Shown here: one piece after another, positions 16,710 through 26,674 of the stretch
How positions within the stretch are numbered: the first letter of the stretch is position 1
Layout of the letters: every line of letters begins with the position of its first letter
NCBI GenBank assembly: GCA_009787385.1
Contig: WRGC01000007.1
Span: forward strand, 1 to 52,718
Length of the DNA stretch: 52,718 nt
Source: Bacillota bacterium
GTDB taxonomy: Bacteria > Bacillota > Clostridia > Christensenellales > Pumilibacteraceae
Direction: 5' to 3'
Position numbers and translations under genes: made by a program
Notes under the pieces: generated by a model
Database searches by the model: none
Told to the model about the DNA's origin: nothing
The model's input: the letters and a program-made list of their open reading frames with translations, nothing else

Positions 16710-16784
16710 AACAAAAATATTTGTAATTGTAAACAAAAATATTTGAAATTTATTGATTGACATTTACAATTTATATAGTATTAT
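16710..16784 (+). promoter_or_regulatory. Direct repeats and promoter upstream of surface protein
   Basis: The 14-mer AACAAAAATATTTG occurs twice (16710-16723 and 16732-16745), 22 bp apart, about two helical turns. Next come TTGACA (16757-16762) and TATTAT (16779-16784) with a 16-base spacer. The repeats sit where an activator would bind; this is speculative. Confidence 0.5.
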
Positions 16785-16853
16785 TGACTAATTTATTTTA
16801 ATATGATAATATTGTACTATACAAACAAATAAGTATGTTGAATGAGGAGTCTT

Positions 16854-19800
16854 ATGACAAAGATTTATTTTGATAATAATATTAGCAACAACTATAATGC
16901 ACAAAGGAGAAAGACAATCATAGCTTGGACTATGATTGCAGTTGCTACTTTGGGATTGTTGTTGAGCGTATTTTTTATTTTATCTCCAAAAAACAATGAT
17001 GGATCTGGTGGGATTTCTTCCTATGTGGGTTGGGACGAAGCTTGGTCAGATAGATATGAGTATACGGGCAAGTTTCAAGGTGGAGATGGTTCTGCAAGCA
17101 ACCCATACTTGATACACAATGCAGCAGCCATGGCAAGAATGGCATACGAAATCAATCACCAAAACTATAGCGATACAAGTAGAGGTAAATATTACAAGCT
17201 TGTTGCCAATATTGATATGAGTGCAAGGCGTTGGGATCCAGTCGGCAGAATAGACTTCGGTAGATATTTTCAGGGTGAGTTTGATGGCAATGGGTATGTA
17301 ATTTCAGGATTAGGTATGGAGACAAGATCGGGCAAGAATATGGCTAGACTTGCGGGTATGTTTGGTTTTGCATATGGAAGAGCAGTTTTCAAAAATATTA
17401 CTCTCAACAATCCATTTATCAATGTAGTCAAACCAGCTGATGAAGGTAGAATTGAAGATGATGGTTATAAGTGGGATATATACAATGGTGGTGGTGTGAG
17501 TGTAGGTTTTGTCTTAGGATATGCTGCTGAGTTTACTGAAACGATATTTGACAATATAACAATCAATTCAGGTCGTATCAATATCAACAACATTGCAGAT
17601 GATGGGTATGATGCGGGTGCTATTTTGGGTACGAGTGCTACTAAGGGTGGTTTTGATGGTTCTCTTGGAGATGTTTCACAAAACAACCAAACAACATTTA
17701 AGGATATAAATGTTGTCAATACCATAATCAACAGTGCTATGTCTAACAATGGATACAGAAGGGTTAGCAATATGGGTGGTGTTGTAGGTAGAGTTGGTGG
17801 TGCTGTTACATTTAATAGTATTAGAGTGAGAGGTTGTGATTTTATTTCTAGCAATCTTACCGAAGCTTTGCGTATAGGTGGTGTGGTAGGTAGGATTCCT
17901 GATCCATATATGAACTATGGATTTGTAACAATAGAAGGTGTAACTATTACGGGTACTAGATTTAATGCTAGAGGTGCTGGAATACAAAATGTAGGTGGTG
18001 TAATTGGTGATATTGGAGTACTTCAAACAATAACTGCCAACCGTATTACTGTAGAAGATGGTATTGTTTTTAATGTATCGGCAAGTGATGCTAAGACTTA
18101 TAAAGAAATAAGGGTAGGTGGTATTGTAGGAGTTTTGTATCAAGACTTTAGTAGCCCAATGTGGAATAGTCAAAACACATTTGATTTGACTGATGTTGTA
18201 TATTGGGGCGATATGATACTAGATGGTATAGCTGAAAATTCTACAAAAAGCGTTGTTGCAGGTGCATTGTTTGGCAAAGTTAGTTATGACAATGTGAGTG
18301 TAACTAAAGCTAAAATAGAATCCAATGTAAGTATAAATGGAGGATACACAAGAGACTTTGGTGGTTTGGTAGGATATGCATATAAATCAGAAACCTATGA
18401 CAAAGTGAGTATTAATTTTAGAGATATTACTGCAATAGGTGATATAAGAACAATTGGTTCGTCTGTTAAAGGAGACGATAGTATAGGTGGTGCAATTGGT
18501 CAACACGCTAGTAGTGAAAAATTTATGACTTTGACCAATGTCAAAACTAGTATTGTCGGTGCGGGTACAAAACTAATAGGTGAAGGTCAGTTGACAAGTG
18601 TCAATAGTAGTCAAGAAATCATAGAACCTCCTGTTATTACACAACAACCTGTAGCTTATTCAGAAATAATTCAAAACGAAACTACAGCTACACTCTCTGT
18701 ATCAGCAAAAAGTGTCAATAGTGATGACAGTGTTCTTAGTTATCAATGGTACATTAGTGATGAAAATAGCAACAGAAATGGTAGTCCATTGGGTGGTCAA
18801 ACAAGTGACACTATGACAATTTCTTCTACCAATCTTGGTACCAAGTATTATTATGTTGTTGTTAGCAACAATCTCAATGGCAATAAGGTAGGTTCTACTA
18901 GTGATGTTGCAGCGATAGAGGTTAAGCCAAAACCTGCTCAAGCACCAGAAATTGTTCAACAACCTATTTTGAAAGGTATTCTGGGCAATGTTTTGGATAT
19001 TGACAATGGGTTGATAATTGGAGATACTGCTAGACTTGAAATAGTGGCAAAACCACCTGCGACAGCAGATGCTGCGTCACTAACATATCAATGGTTTAGA
19101 AATTTGTCTAGTAGCAATGTCAATGGTGAAGCTATTGAAGGTGCAAGGTATCAAGTTTATGATGTCCCTACAGACAAAGCTAACGAAGGTACAATATTCT
19201 ATTATGCTGAAGTAACCAATACAATATTTAATGGTGAAACTGCTACTATAGCCACTCAACCTGTGTCAATTTCTGTTTTTATGCCAGATGCTCCAAAGGT
19301 AACTCAACCGCCAAGACTTGTAGAAGCTTTTGTGGGAGATAGAGTGACATTGAGTATGACAGCATATTCTGATCAAGATGTTGTAATCCAATACCAGTGG
19401 TATAGTACAACAACGCCAAGCAATGTTGACAATACAAAGACACTTATAGAAGGTGCTACTAGTCCATCATTAGTTTTTGTACCAGAAGAAGAGAGTACAG
19501 TATACTACTTTGCTAGGGCAACAGCTTTTTCTCAAAAGGGAGACGAGTTGAATTTTACAGACACTAGTCTTAGTGAAGTTAGAATAACACTAAAGACAGC
19601 AGAAAAACCAATTATAACTGATATTACAGCAACACAAATTGTAGTCAAAAATGAGAATATAACTTTGAGCATATCAGTTCAAGCACCTGATGACAGCTCT
19701 ACTACAAGATATCAATGGTATGAAAGTGCATTGCCTACCAACGGTGGTGGTGCGCCAATAGATGGAGCTACATCTTATGCTATCACATTCAATGTAGGTG

Positions 19801-20039
19801 AGACTACAATTGGTGACAGATACTTCTATGTAGAGATTTACAATACTTTGGGAGCTAATACTAACGATTCTCAAAAAGTATATAGTGATGTTATTACAGT
19901 TACAGTAGTTGAAAAAATTGGAATGAGTGCAGCTTTCTTGAATGGAAATCTTCCTTATATCATAGCAATGATAGGTTCTGCTGGTGTCATGTTTGCGGCA
20001 TTCGTATTGCTAGTACGCAAATCATCTCAAGAAGTATAA
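16854..20039 (+). CDS. Large membrane-anchored surface protein: GLUG-like region plus four Ig-like domains
   Basis: A 1061-residue cell-surface protein. The start at 16854 is preceded by GAGGAG; a start 12 bases earlier overlaps that site. A short basic cytoplasmic end is followed by a membrane helix or uncleaved signal at about residues 23-45. Residues 65-590 begin with GGDGSASNPYLI and show DGNGYVISGL and many G-G-V-V-G repeats, typical of GLUG-type right-handed beta-helix adhesins. Four Ig-like domains follow, at about 590, 697, 811 and 916, each with the YQWY-type core and a closing TKYYYV-like strand. A second membrane helix (1030-1053) and tail RKSSQEV end the protein. There is no LPXTG. 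It shares this plan with the genes at 30662 and 48949. An adhesion role is inferred. Confidence 0.8.
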   Translation: MTKIYFDNNISNNYNAQRRKTIIAWTMIAVATLGLLLSVFFILSPKNNDGSGGISSYVGWDEAWSDRYEYTGKFQGGDGSASNPYLIHNAAAMARMAYEINHQNYSDTSRGKYYKLVANIDMSARRWDPVGRIDFGRYFQGEFDGNGYVISGLGMETRSGKNMARLAGMFGFAYGRAVFKNITLNNPFINVVKPADEGRIEDDGYKWDIYNGGGVSVGFVLGYAAEFTETIFDNITINSGRININNIADDGYDAGAILGTSATKGGFDGSLGDVSQNNQTTFKDINVVNTIINSAMSNNGYRRVSNMGGVVGRVGGAVTFNSIRVRGCDFISSNLTEALRIGGVVGRIPDPYMNYGFVTIEGVTITGTRFNARGAGIQNVGGVIGDIGVLQTITANRITVEDGIVFNVSASDAKTYKEIRVGGIVGVLYQDFSSPMWNSQNTFDLTDVVYWGDMILDGIAENSTKSVVAGALFGKVSYDNVSVTKAKIESNVSINGGYTRDFGGLVGYAYKSETYDKVSINFRDITAIGDIRTIGSSVKGDDSIGGAIGQHASSEKFMTLTNVKTSIVGAGTKLIGEGQLTSVNSSQEIIEPPVITQQPVAYSEIIQNETTATLSVSAKSVNSDDSVLSYQWYISDENSNRNGSPLGGQTSDTMTISSTNLGTKYYYVVVSNNLNGNKVGSTSDVAAIEVKPKPAQAPEIVQQPILKGILGNVLDIDNGLIIGDTARLEIVAKPPATADAASLTYQWFRNLSSSNVNGEAIEGARYQVYDVPTDKANEGTIFYYAEVTNTIFNGETATIATQPVSISVFMPDAPKVTQPPRLVEAFVGDRVTLSMTAYSDQDVVIQYQWYSTTTPSNVDNTKTLIEGATSPSLVFVPEEESTVYYFARATAFSQKGDELNFTDTSLSEVRITLKTAEKPIITDITATQIVVKNENITLSISVQAPDDSSTTRYQWYESALPTNGGGAPIDGATSYAITFNVGETTIGDRYFYVEIYNTLGANTNDSQKVYSDVITVTVVEKIGMSAAFLNGNLPYIIAMIGSAGVMFAAFVLLVRKSSQEV

Positions 20040-20109
20040 TATGTAATTACTAAAGAAAATTTTGTTGATATTTACAAATGATAAACTAGTGAAAAATCAC
20101 ACAACAATT

Positions 20110-20135
20110 ACTCTGCAATCCAGCAGAGTTTTTTG
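20110..20135 (+). terminator. Terminator of the 1061-aa surface protein gene
   Basis: ACTCTGC, loop AATCCA, GCAGAGT and a T-rich tail, 70 bp after the stop codon. Confidence 0.85.
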
Positions 20136-20211
20136 TTTTGTTGGGGGAGATAGAGATAAAATTAAATTTGTTTTTTAATTTAATATGAGGGAGTCAATAT
20201 AGTTAAAATAG

Positions 20212-20407
20212 GAATGTACAAATAAAGTACATTAAGATGGAAAGAAGTAACATTAAAATAAAATCAACCTTAAAAGCGTTCGGGGGTTTGGGGGGATCGC
20301 AACCCCCCAAATGCTTTTTTGGTTCTTTTTTGGCGTCAAAAAAGAATAACACTTGTTTTTTTGATAGTTTGTAACTTATTGTTAATAATAGTTCGTTGTA
20401 CACTTTC
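20212..20407 (-). mobile_element. MITE-like element, copy 8 (orientation B)
   Basis: From GAATGTACAAATA to TTGTACACTTTC, with the full G-rich hairpin and the TTCTTTTTTG / GCGT / CAAAAAAGAA hairpin. No clear flanking duplication is seen. Confidence 0.8.
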
Positions 20408-20410
20408 ACT

Positions 20411-20498
20411 TTTAATTATAACTTTAGCTGTATTTGCAAATTTAACTTTAATTATAAATTTAACTTTATTTGCAAATTAAATCAAAATATGTTAAAAT
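20411..20498 (+). promoter_or_regulatory. Tandem 36-bp repeat and leaderless promoter of thyX
   Basis: Two imperfect 36-bp units start TTTAATTATAA at 20411 and 20447, each containing TTGCAA. The second TTGCAA (20470-20475) is exactly 17 bases before TAAAAT (20493-20498). The thyX ATG is only 6 bases beyond the -10, so transcription would start at or next to the start codon, and no Shine-Dalgarno sequence is present. Confidence 0.7.
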
Positions 20499-20504
20499 GA
20501 TACA

Positions 20505-21350
20505 ATGGAAGATTTTTACAAAAACCAGGGTGATACCAAATCAAGACAAGTGAGTGGTATTGCTAGGTTGATTAGATATACACCCAATCCCGAAGAGACT
20601 GTTGCTTTTGCTGCCAAATTGTGTTATAGCAGTCTTGATACGGACAATTTGATACAAAAAATAGAGTCTAGAGACAATGCCAAATTTATTAAGGCATTGT
20701 TTGAAATGGGGCATTTGTCACCATTTGAACATGCAAGTTTTGTATTTAGTATTGAGGGGGTATCAAGGTCACTGTTGGCTCAAATTTCTAGACATCGCAT
20801 AGCTAGTTTTAGTGTTCGTAGTCAAAGATATGTCAGTGAAGATGAGTTTGGATTTGTTATGCCACCTAGCATAGCATCTTTGGGTGATGATGCTATAGCA
20901 GAGTACAAGTCACAAATGGACACTATGATGGGTTGGTATCAACAATGGCAACAAAAATTGGGGGGCAAGTCTGAGCATGCCAACGAAGATGCAAGATTTG
21001 TTTTGCCTAATGCATGTGAGACAAAAATGATAATGACTATGAATGCTAGAGAGTTGTTGCATTTTTTTGAAGTTCGTGGTTGCGAACGAGCTCAATGGGA
21101 AATAAGAGATATAGCGTGGCAAATGATGAGCCAAACACTAGCAGTTGCCCCCAATATATTTGCAAAATCAGGTCCGGGCTGTACTTTTGGTCACTGTACC
21201 GAGGGCAAGTTTAATTGTGGCAAAGCTAAAGAAATTAGACAAAAACGCAAGGACTTGACTACCAAAGTGATGTCCAACAAATTGATACCAGAGATAGTTG
21301 ATGGGTTGTCAGTTGATGATAGTCAAGAAAGAGAGTTGATGAGTGTTTAA
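20505..21350 (+). CDS. thyX: Flavin-dependent thymidylate synthase ThyX
   Basis: ThyX makes dTMP from dUMP using methylene-tetrahydrofolate, FAD and NADPH. It is 281 residues, longer than the usual 220-250. The ThyX signature RHRIASFSVRSQRY begins near residue 96, and the substrate motif NARELLHFFEVRGCERAQWE follows. The C-terminus adds a Cys-rich piece, GPGCTFGHCTEGKFNCG, that could bind metal; I have seen similar tails in clostridial ThyX proteins but cannot test that here. No thyA is in the window. The promoter is of leaderless type. It is a single gene between two repeat elements. Confidence 0.94.
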   Translation: MEDFYKNQGDTKSRQVSGIARLIRYTPNPEETVAFAAKLCYSSLDTDNLIQKIESRDNAKFIKALFEMGHLSPFEHASFVFSIEGVSRSLLAQISRHRIASFSVRSQRYVSEDEFGFVMPPSIASLGDDAIAEYKSQMDTMMGWYQQWQQKLGGKSEHANEDARFVLPNACETKMIMTMNARELLHFFEVRGCERAQWEIRDIAWQMMSQTLAVAPNIFAKSGPGCTFGHCTEGKFNCGKAKEIRQKRKDLTTKVMSNKLIPEIVDGLSVDDSQERELMSV

Positions 21351-21414
21351 GTTTGATTTCAATTATTGTCATATATAGATTGTCACAAGCTATTTGTTTT
21401 GTAGTTTTTTGAGG

Positions 21415-21588
21415 GATATATAAATGGTATATTAATATGAAAAAGAGTAAAACTTAAATAAAAACAACATTAAATCGTTCGTGGGTAAATTCACACCCCC
21501 AATAGTTTTTTGGTTCTTTTTTGTGCGTCAAAAAAGAATATCGTTGGTTGTTGAAAGTTTTTGTTTTATTGTTAGTGCTGTTCACTCC
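21415..21588 (-). mobile_element. MITE-like element, copy 9 (orientation B, degenerate)
   Basis: A diverged copy. The left end is eroded (ATATAAATGGTATATTAATATG). The G-rich hairpin is reduced to GTGGGTAAATTCACACCCCC. The second hairpin is recognisable as TTCTTTTTTG...CAAAAAAGAAT, and the right end is TTCACTCC. Boundaries are approximate. Confidence 0.65.
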
Positions 21589-21729
21589 GTTCTTTGATAT
21601 CATTCTTATTGTGTTAGTATTAGTACATTTAGTATTGTTTTTGCCATATAATATAAATAATTTGTATTATTATTTTGGATTTAATTGATACTCAAAAATT
21701 GTTTTTATGCAATAGATTTGGGAGGAAAT

Positions 21730-24489
21730 ATGAAGTTAATAAAAAGAAAAGAACCTGCCGAAAAATCACAAACAGGCAATGACAAGTTGCTAGAAGCTGC
21801 AAGAAGTGAGGGGCAAGCACTACTTGACAAATACAACAATACTATAGAGCAAGGCTATGACGAACAACAAGTAGAAGCCGCTCAAGAAAAGTATGGCAAG
21901 AATCAGATTAGTCACAAAGATCAAGATACTTTGGGCAAGAGATTGATGGAGTCTTTTGTCAATCCTTTTACTATTGTGTTGTTTGTGTTGTCTATCATCA
22001 TGATTGTATTTGATTTGATTTTGCCAATAGTCAACAATGAGCCAGACAATGTAGACCCTTGGGGTTTTAGTATACTTATAGTGATGGTATTGTTGAGTGG
22101 TGGACTCAGATTTGTGCAAGAAATGCGTTCGTCTAATGCTGCCGAAAAACTCAAATCTATGATACGGACAACAACCTGTGTTGTCCGTGATGGCAAAAAG
22201 ATAGAGATACCATTGGACGAAGTTGTAGTTGGGGATATTGTTTGGTTGGCTTCGGGAGATATGATACCTGCCGATTTGAGAATACTTTATTGCAAAGATT
22301 TGTTTGTAGGAGAGTCATCTCTTACAGGCGAATCAGAACCTATAGAAAAGACATACAATCAACTTACATTTGACCATATGAATGCTTTAGAATTAAACAA
22401 TCTAGCATTTATGGGTACAAATGTAGTCAGTGGTACGGCTATGGCTATAGTTATAGCTACAGGTGACCACTCTCAGTTTGGCAGTGTGGCAAGGACATTG
22501 GTAGGCAAACGCAACAAGACTAGTTTTGACAAGGGTGTCAACTCAGTGTCGTGGCTGTTGATTAGGTTTATGGCTTTGATGGTACCGACTGTGTTTGTAG
22601 TCAATGGTATTACAAAGGGGGTTGTACTTGGTGGTGGATTAGAGTCATGGGTACAAGCTTTGATGTTTGGTTTGGCTATAGCAGTAGGACTTACACCCGA
22701 AATGTTGCCAATGATAGTTACTACAGGTTTGGCCAAAGGTGCTGTCAATATGTCCAAAAAAAAGACAGTAGTAAAGAGTATCAACAGTATCCAAAACTTT
22801 GGAGCTATGGACATACTTTGCACTGACAAGACAGGAACTCTAACTGAAGACGAAATTGCATTAGAGTATTATTTGGATATAAGTGGCAACGAAGATACAC
22901 GCATATTGCGTCACGCTTTTATCAACAGCTATTATCAAACGGGTGTAAAAAATGTAATGGACAATGCTATACTCAAACATTCTAAAGATAAGGAAATGTT
23001 GGGGTTAATGCACAATTATATTAAGGTTGACGAAATACCATTTGACTTTATTCGTCGTCGTATGAGTGTTGTGGTAAAATCGGCTACAGGCAAAACACAA
23101 CTCATAACCAAGGGAGCGGTAGATGAGATGCTTTCTATATGCAGTCAGGCGGAGTATGGTGGTGGAGTAAATCCCGTACCATTGACTGACAGTATCAAGG
23201 CAAACATACTACAAAAAGTAGAAAAATTGAGTAGTGAGGGTTTGAGAGTACTGTGTATAGCACAAAAAAACAATCCATCAGTAGAGGGTGTATTTGGGAT
23301 TCATGACGAAAATGATATGGTGCTGATAGGGTATTTGGCATTTTTGGACCCGCCAAAGCAATCTGCTACAGCGGCTTTGCAAGCTTTGAAGGAACATGGT
23401 GTTCAAATCAAGATACTGACAGGTGATAGTTTGCCTGTGACAAGATGTGTGGCTAGCAAAGTGGGATTGAATGCGGACAGATTTTTGATAGGTAGTCAAA
23501 TAACATCTATGACTGATGCCGAATTGAGTGCAGCGTGTCAAGAAGTTACGATTTTTGCCAAGCTTACACCACAACAAAAGGTTCGTATAGTCAAATTGCT
23601 TAAGGATAATGGACATGTGGTAGGCTTTATGGGTGATGGTATCAATGACTCCGGAGCTCTAAAGGAAGCCGATGTAGGTATATCAGTAGATGGCGGTGTA
23701 GATATAGCCAAGGAGTTTGCGGACATCATTTTGTTAGAAAAAGACTTGATGGTGTTAGAACAAGGTATAATTGAAGGACGCAAAACTTTTGCAAATATAG
23801 TAAAGTATATCAAGATGACAGCGTCTTCCAACTTTGGCAATATGTTTAGTGTAGTTGTAGGTAGTGCATTAATGCCTTTTTTGCCTATGCTTCCAATACA
23901 AATACTTACACTCAATTTGATATATGACATCTCATGTATGTCTATACCATGGGACAATGTAGATGCCGAATATCTAAAAAAACCTCGCAAGTGGGAAGCA
24001 AGCTCTATAGGCAAGTTTATGTGGTGGATTGGTCCTACTAGTAGTGTATTTGACTTGACTACATTTGGGTTGATGTTGTTTTATATAACGCCTAAGGTTC
24101 TTGGTATACCATTGGGTACACAGTATGCAATTTGGAATCCAGAAGGGTTTGGCAATTTGTCTACAGAACAACAATTGCAGTTTATGGCAATTTTTCAAGC
24201 AGGGTGGTTTGTGCTTTCTCTATGGACTCAAACTCTAATAATACACTTTATTCGCACAGAAAAGTTACCATTTGTCAAGTCTAGAGCGTCATGGACAGTC
24301 ACTGTACCTACAATGATAGGTGTGATAATAGGGACAGTTTTGCCGTTTACTATCTTTGGTGAAGTTATAGGAATGCACTCACTTCCAGCTGAGTTTTTTG
24401 CATGGCTAGCACTAACTCTAGTGTGTTATGCCGCTTTGGTAACCTTGTTTAAGCGTATATTCATACGACGATACGGCGAATTGTTGTAG
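21730..24489 (+). CDS. mgtA: Magnesium-importing P-type ATPase (MgtA/MgtB type)
   Basis: A P3B-type ATPase that imports Mg2+ across the cytoplasmic membrane. It is 919 residues. The start at 21730 has GGGAGGA 5 bases upstream, so the 15 residues before it are not counted. Motifs in order: LTGES in the actuator domain, phosphorylation site DKTGTLT with Asp366, and the hinge MGDGINDSGALKEADVGISVD. The C-terminal part, NFGNMFSVVVGSALMPFLPM followed by LTLNLIYDISCMSIPWDNVD, is characteristic of MgtA and separates it from Ca2+ ATPases. No M-box or other leader structure is visible in the 140 bp upstream; a possible -10 is TATAAT at 21647-21652. The gene stands alone. Confidence 0.95.
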   Translation: MKLIKRKEPAEKSQTGNDKLLEAARSEGQALLDKYNNTIEQGYDEQQVEAAQEKYGKNQISHKDQDTLGKRLMESFVNPFTIVLFVLSIIMIVFDLILPIVNNEPDNVDPWGFSILIVMVLLSGGLRFVQEMRSSNAAEKLKSMIRTTTCVVRDGKKIEIPLDEVVVGDIVWLASGDMIPADLRILYCKDLFVGESSLTGESEPIEKTYNQLTFDHMNALELNNLAFMGTNVVSGTAMAIVIATGDHSQFGSVARTLVGKRNKTSFDKGVNSVSWLLIRFMALMVPTVFVVNGITKGVVLGGGLESWVQALMFGLAIAVGLTPEMLPMIVTTGLAKGAVNMSKKKTVVKSINSIQNFGAMDILCTDKTGTLTEDEIALEYYLDISGNEDTRILRHAFINSYYQTGVKNVMDNAILKHSKDKEMLGLMHNYIKVDEIPFDFIRRRMSVVVKSATGKTQLITKGAVDEMLSICSQAEYGGGVNPVPLTDSIKANILQKVEKLSSEGLRVLCIAQKNNPSVEGVFGIHDENDMVLIGYLAFLDPPKQSATAALQALKEHGVQIKILTGDSLPVTRCVASKVGLNADRFLIGSQITSMTDAELSAACQEVTIFAKLTPQQKVRIVKLLKDNGHVVGFMGDGINDSGALKEADVGISVDGGVDIAKEFADIILLEKDLMVLEQGIIEGRKTFANIVKYIKMTASSNFGNMFSVVVGSALMPFLPMLPIQILTLNLIYDISCMSIPWDNVDAEYLKKPRKWEASSIGKFMWWIGPTSSVFDLTTFGLMLFYITPKVLGIPLGTQYAIWNPEGFGNLSTEQQLQFMAIFQAGWFVLSLWTQTLIIHFIRTEKLPFVKSRASWTVTVPTMIGVIIGTVLPFTIFGEVIGMHSLPAEFFAWLALTLVCYAALVTLFKRIFIRRYGELL

Positions 24490-24544
24490 AGTGTAAGTTT
24501 TTGATAGGTTGCATTTTGGACTAAAATATGTAGGAAATTAGTAA

Positions 24545-25582
24545 ATGAATATTAAATCCAATGAATTAAAACAAATTACGCAACAAGTTGAATTAAATAA
24601 TAATATCATTGAAAGTAGTAGAGCCGTTGTTTTGCCACTATTGTTGCCACAAAATGAATTTAGATTTGATTTTATAGATTTATTTGCAGGTATAGGTGGG
24701 ATTAGGCGTCCTTTTCAAAAATTGGGTGGTAAATGTGTTTTTTCTAGTGAAATAGATAAATTTGCTAGAGAGACATATCAAGCTAATTGGGGAGATATTC
24801 CTAGTGGAGATATTATTCAAATAAAGGCAAGCGATATTCCAAAATTTGATATTTTGCTTGCGGGCTTTCCTTGTCAGGCATTTTCTGTTGCTGGCAAAAG
24901 AAAGGGGTTTGATGATATTAGGGGGACAATGTTTTTTGAAGTCGCAAGAATTATAAAACACCATAGACCTAAATGCTTTATGTTGGAAAATGTCAAAGGA
25001 CTTCTTAGTCATGACAAAGGCAAAACATTTGCCACTATGATCTATATATTGCAATTTGATTTGGGTTATAAGGTGTATTATAAAGTGCTGAATGCTAAAG
25101 ATTTTGGTGTTCCGCAAAATAGGGCAAGAGTTATTATAGTCGGGTTTAGAGAACACTCTTTGGATTTTGAATTTCCACAACCATTAAGCTTAATTACTAG
25201 AGTTGGAGATATATTAGAATCAAAAGTTGATGAAAAGTATACACTTAGCAATAGACTTTGGGAAAGTCAAAAAGAGAGAAAAGAAAAACATCGTTTAAAA
25301 GGAAATGGATTTGGTTATTCTCTCTTTAATGAAAACTCTAAATATACAAATACAATATCTGCTAGATACTATAAAGACGGTAGTGAAATTTTGATAGAGC
25401 AAAATGGTAAAAATCCTAGACGACTTACACCTAGAGAGGCTTGTAGATTGCAAGGTTTTGATGATAATTTTAAGATAGTTTGTAGTGATTTGCAAGCATA
25501 TAAACAATTTGGCAACACTGTTCCAACTAAGATGATAGAAGCTGTTGCAAACAATATTATTGTATCTTTAAGGGGATATTGA
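24545..25582 (+). CDS. DNA (cytosine-5) methyltransferase
   Basis: A 345-residue type II C5-cytosine methyltransferase, almost certainly the protective half of a restriction-modification system. Motifs in order: I, DLFAGIGGIRRPF; IV, GFPCQAFSVAG with catalytic Cys110; VI, MLENVKGL; VIII, QNRARVIIVGF; IX-X, RRLTPREACRLQGF and FGNTVPTKMIEAVANNI. The region between VIII and IX, which chooses the target, is compact, as in enzymes with short recognition sites. Its stop overlaps the next gene's start (TGATG), so the two are co-translated. The N-terminal 40 residues before motif I are unique in appearance. The recognition sequence is not readable. Confidence 0.93.
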   Translation: MNIKSNELKQITQQVELNNNIIESSRAVVLPLLLPQNEFRFDFIDLFAGIGGIRRPFQKLGGKCVFSSEIDKFARETYQANWGDIPSGDIIQIKASDIPKFDILLAGFPCQAFSVAGKRKGFDDIRGTMFFEVARIIKHHRPKCFMLENVKGLLSHDKGKTFATMIYILQFDLGYKVYYKVLNAKDFGVPQNRARVIIVGFREHSLDFEFPQPLSLITRVGDILESKVDEKYTLSNRLWESQKERKEKHRLKGNGFGYSLFNENSKYTNTISARYYKDGSEILIEQNGKNPRRLTPREACRLQGFDDNFKIVCSDLQAYKQFGNTVPTKMIEAVANNIIVSLRGY

Positions 25583-26586
25583 TGGATAGGCGTATAACAA
25601 TATCAAGTAGCACTTATCATAATAATTTGCAATTATATAGTACTATAAAAACACTGATTAATAAATTTTCTGATGCAGGCTTGGTGAGACTACAAACGGC
25701 AATTGATAAGTGTGACGATATAGAGCAATTATGGGTACTGTTTGATAATTTTGCTGACAACACAAATAGACAAAGTGCATTAAGTATAGTTAGAGGTCTT
25801 TTTATAGAAGAAGCAATAGAAAAAATAAAAGATATGCTTAATATTGCAATAGACTTACTTCTTATTAAGGATTTGATAATAGCAGAAGCCAAATCATATG
25901 CAAATTTTGAGTTTAAAAATGATATACAAGATATAACCGATTGCCTTAGTTTGTCTTATGATACTGCAAGTTTGTGTTTGCCTTATGGTCATAGAGTTGC
26001 GAGTGCTTTAATTTGGTTTGCATTATCTTTTAAAAAAAGAGAAAGTGAGTTTATTTTATCTAAAAGTAGTACTATAGTTTCTAAACTAAATAGTAAGATA
26101 TCAAATTTAGAAGCTATTTATGATATTAATATAACAAGTATTTTGCAAATTGTTTTAGATGAATGTGTAAGTCAAAGCATTAGGTCAAGTGCAGGACAAA
26201 GTTGGGAACAAAGAGTGAGAAATGCATTGAGCTATATTGTAGAAAATATTGATGGTCATTCTCATGACAAAAATATTCCGTCTGTAGAATATGACAATAT
26301 ATTTATTTGCAATGGTAAAAGATGTGGTGTGAGTGCCAAGCGTACACTTAGAGAAAGGTATAAACAAAATCATGATGATGTACAAAATTTAGAAGTAGAT
26401 TATATGTTTGTAATTACTTTAGGTATAGATTTGGATAGTAATAAGCTTGATAATATACTTTCAAAACAAGGTAATTTTGTAATTGTAAGTGCCGAACAAT
26501 ATAAGTTAAAATCATATTTCTTTACAAATCCTAAAGTAATTTCTAGTGATGATATTAAGTTAGGATTTGATAGGTTGATTGTATAG
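25582..26586 (+). CDS. Probable type II restriction endonuclease (EcoRII C-domain-like)
   Basis: A 334-residue protein starting one base into the methyltransferase stop codon. The first 190 residues are helical and unfamiliar. The C-terminal part has SSAGQSWEQRV (Glu209), and YDNIFICNGKRCGVSAKRT with Lys253, then LRERYKQ. This order resembles the EcoRII/PspGI-type nuclease core (R-AGKSLE ... AAKTT-KDRW-Q), a PD-(D/E)XK fold. Position and overlap with the methyltransferase make the restriction role likely. The family match is from memory of motifs only. AT content is similar to that of its neighbours, so there is no obvious compositional sign of recent transfer. Confidence 0.7.
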   Translation: MDRRITISSSTYHNNLQLYSTIKTLINKFSDAGLVRLQTAIDKCDDIEQLWVLFDNFADNTNRQSALSIVRGLFIEEAIEKIKDMLNIAIDLLLIKDLIIAEAKSYANFEFKNDIQDITDCLSLSYDTASLCLPYGHRVASALIWFALSFKKRESEFILSKSSTIVSKLNSKISNLEAIYDINITSILQIVLDECVSQSIRSSAGQSWEQRVRNALSYIVENIDGHSHDKNIPSVEYDNIFICNGKRCGVSAKRTLRERYKQNHDDVQNLEVDYMFVITLGIDLDSNKLDNILSKQGNFVIVSAEQYKLKSYFFTNPKVISSDDIKLGFDRLIV

Positions 26587-26674
26587 TTATTGGTTTTGAT
26601 TATTTGTTGTCAAAAATATGGTTTTGTGTATATATACATTTATATAGGAATTAAAATATTTGAGGTTGGGATAA

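Noticed and set aside
19957..20039. LPXTG cell-wall sorting signal on the surface proteins
   Set aside because: The C-terminal helices are not preceded by LPXTG or a variant in any of the three proteins.
21589..21729. Mg2+ riboswitch (M-box) before mgtA
   Set aside because: Only about 140 bp of AT-rich sequence with no multi-helix structure or M-box motif that I can recognise.
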